The position numbers and the translations under genes are program-made. DNA of 64,000 bases from positions 62,001-126,000 of the forward strand of contig NZ_JAAAWP010000009.1 in NCBI RefSeq assembly GCF_010500915.1, in the 5' to 3' direction. How positions within the stretch are numbered: the first letter of the stretch is position 1; each line of letters starts with the position of its first letter. Positions 63,062-64,000 of this stretch are shown here, one piece after another. The notes below the pieces were generated by a model, which ran no database searches, was not told the origin of the DNA, and saw nothing but the letters and a program-made list of their open reading frames with translations. The DNA is from Alteromonas hispanica. GTDB taxonomy: Bacteria; Pseudomonadota; Gammaproteobacteria; Enterobacterales; Alteromonadaceae.

Positions 63062-63523
63062 ATGATTAAAGTTTTAACCCTAGCAACCACTCTTCTTTTT
63101 GCGACCAGTGCGTTAGCGCAAAGCGATAACAGTGTATTTAAACTACGAACTACTGTAGAGGATGTATACGGCGTTCAAGACGTAGAAAACGGCGATTACG
63201 CCAGTGGTATTCGCAAACTTAATGCTCAACTTGCTCGTACATCGATAGCATCTATGCAAGCGCCTTTGCATACAAACTTGTGCGTGGCTCACATTGCCAC
63301 AGGTAACTTAGAAGCCGCTCAAATTCATTGTGAGAAAGCAGTTGAGCAGTCGGGTAACAAAAGCATCGCGCTTAATAACCTTGCTGTATTAAATTGCTTA
63401 GAAAGCAAAGCCACGCTTTGCGTAGAGAACTTTGAGCGTTCGGTGTCAGCAAACAAGTTTAACCGCTTTTCTACCAGTAATCTTACGTTGGCAAACACAC
63501 GCCTTCAGATCACAAAAAACTAA
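63062..63523 (+). CDS. Small exported TPR protein
   Basis: A 153-residue protein with signal peptide (MIKVLTLATTLLFATSALA|QS). The mature helical region has TPR-like units (DYASGIRKLNAQL, NLCVAHIATGNLEAAQIHCEKAV, SIALNNLAVLNCLES) and several Cys that may pair. It is divergent from the CadC-like TPR regulator, suggesting a functional link. Function is unknown. Confidence 0.8.
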   Translation: MIKVLTLATTLLFATSALAQSDNSVFKLRTTVEDVYGVQDVENGDYASGIRKLNAQLARTSIASMQAPLHTNLCVAHIATGNLEAAQIHCEKAVEQSGNKSIALNNLAVLNCLESKATLCVENFERSVSANKFNRFSTSNLTLANTRLQITKN

Positions 63524-63541
63524 ACATACCTTTTAGTTATT

Positions 63542-63574
63542 CGCAGACATTGGCTATTAAAGCCAATGTCTGCG
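63542..63574. terminator. Hairpin between convergent genes
   Basis: Perfect 14-bp stem CGCAGACATTGGCT/AGCCAATGTCTGCG with loop ATTAA. No T-run. Confidence 0.6.
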
Positions 63575-63581
63575 CGCATTG

Positions 63582-64000
63582 CTAAAGTGCCGAAGACCAT
63601 GCCGATTCAGGCAGCAGATAAAGTCCTCTTTCGTGAGACTCCCCCTCCCCTACAATATGACCTATGCCTGCGGCCATTACCGCTAATGTCACGTCAAACG
63701 CGTTTAAACTATCTCCATAACCTGCAGTTAAATTAAACATCGAGCCGTCGGCTAATAAGAAAATCGTTTTTCCATTTCCGGTATAAGCATTCACATAAGG
63801 CATTGGTTCAGTATGGGTGGCATTCGCTTTTAAGTGCGCTACATCTATTTCTTTGGCAACATGCCCAACATTTAAAAGAAACGCATTATTTTTCATAGCG
63901 TCCAAATGCCCAGCATGAACTACGCCGCTGGCACCTGTTGCTGTGGCAATAATATCAGCGGTTTTTACGGCATCAGCTAAGGGTACTACCGGCCAACCAT
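63582..64000 (-). CDS. S-adenosylhomocysteine-hydrolase-like protein, C-terminal part
   Basis: The frame is open to the window end, so only the last 138 codons are seen. WPVVPLADAVKTADIIATATG, then MKNNAFLLNVGHVAKEIDVAHL and GKTIFLLADGSMFNLTAGYGDS match the NAD-binding and following segments of AdoHcy hydrolase. The end (VGEGESHERGLYLLPESAWSSAL) is unlike the usual C terminus with catalytic Lys/Tyr, so this may be a divergent or paralogous family member. The full gene is needed to decide. Confidence 0.82.
   Translation of the reverse strand, partial: GWPVVPLADAVKTADIIATATGASGVVHAGHLDAMKNNAFLLNVGHVAKEIDVAHLKANATHTEPMPYVNAYTGNGKTIFLLADGSMFNLTAGYGDSLNAFDVTLAVMAAGIGHIVGEGESHERGLYLLPESAWSSAL

Overview
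The window reads as the chromosome of a marine gammaproteobacterium of the Alteromonadales, most likely Alteromonas or a close relative. This rests on moderate GC, housekeeping proteins close to the enterobacterial forms (NtrBC, RraB, pepA-holC-valS, LptFG), a GlyGly-CTERM-like anchored protein, and families typical of that order (DUF3718, DUF3010). The genus is an inference from protein resemblance; no rRNA is present. I see no insertion sequence, prophage or CRISPR array.

Layout. 1-9.9 kb: the end of ntrB and all of ntrC, an Hpt/HD-GYP fusion, plsC, rraB, an anchored surface protein, and a Tat-exported binding protein followed by a hybrid histidine kinase. 9.9-17.9 kb: pepA-holC-valS on the minus strand, divergent from lptF-lptG, then an RDD membrane protein. 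18.3-24.3 kb: an ECF sigma/anti-sigma pair followed by DUF4331, a cadherin-like lipoprotein, a helical-repeat protein and a HupE/UreJ-like membrane protein. A matching promoter-like motif lies before both the sigma gene and the DUF4331 gene. 24.3-30.8 kb: an orphan GspE/PilB-type ATPase and a pilin, bracketed by a duplicated 3'-end/terminator cassette, then a large secreted Asp-box (BNR) repeat protein. 31-33.2 kb: mesX-mesD, a folate-independent methionine synthase system, with MetR-like sites upstream. 33.2-39.7 kb: tRNA-Leu(CAA) with repeated copies of its 3' end, a diguanylate cyclase, a penicillin-acylase family lipoprotein and two small exported proteins.

39.9-54.6 kb is the most coherent accessory module, a sulfide/persulfide-handling island. 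It carries a peroxiredoxin, two persulfide dioxygenases, a rhodanese, an outer-membrane porin, a CioAB-type bd oxidase with its CydDC exporter, a phosphatase-like/SQR fusion, a TauE/SafE exporter and an NsrR/IscR-like Rrf2 regulator. Three similar 29-bp operator-like sequences lie before the peroxiredoxin gene, before cioA, and in the tauE/rrf2 divergent region. I infer one regulon: SQR oxidises sulfide, PDO and rhodanese process the persulfide, TauE exports sulfite, and CioAB keeps respiration going when sulfide or cyanide blocks haem-copper oxidases.

54.7-64 kb: DUF3010, a saccharopine-dehydrogenase-like reductase, an acyl-CoA dehydrogenase, an M24 peptidase, a retropepsin-like protease, a small secreted protein with three G(K/H)PPFKR motifs, a CadC-like membrane regulator with TolB-like and TPR regions, a small TPR protein, and the 3' end of an S-adenosylhomocysteine-hydrolase-like gene cut by the window edge.
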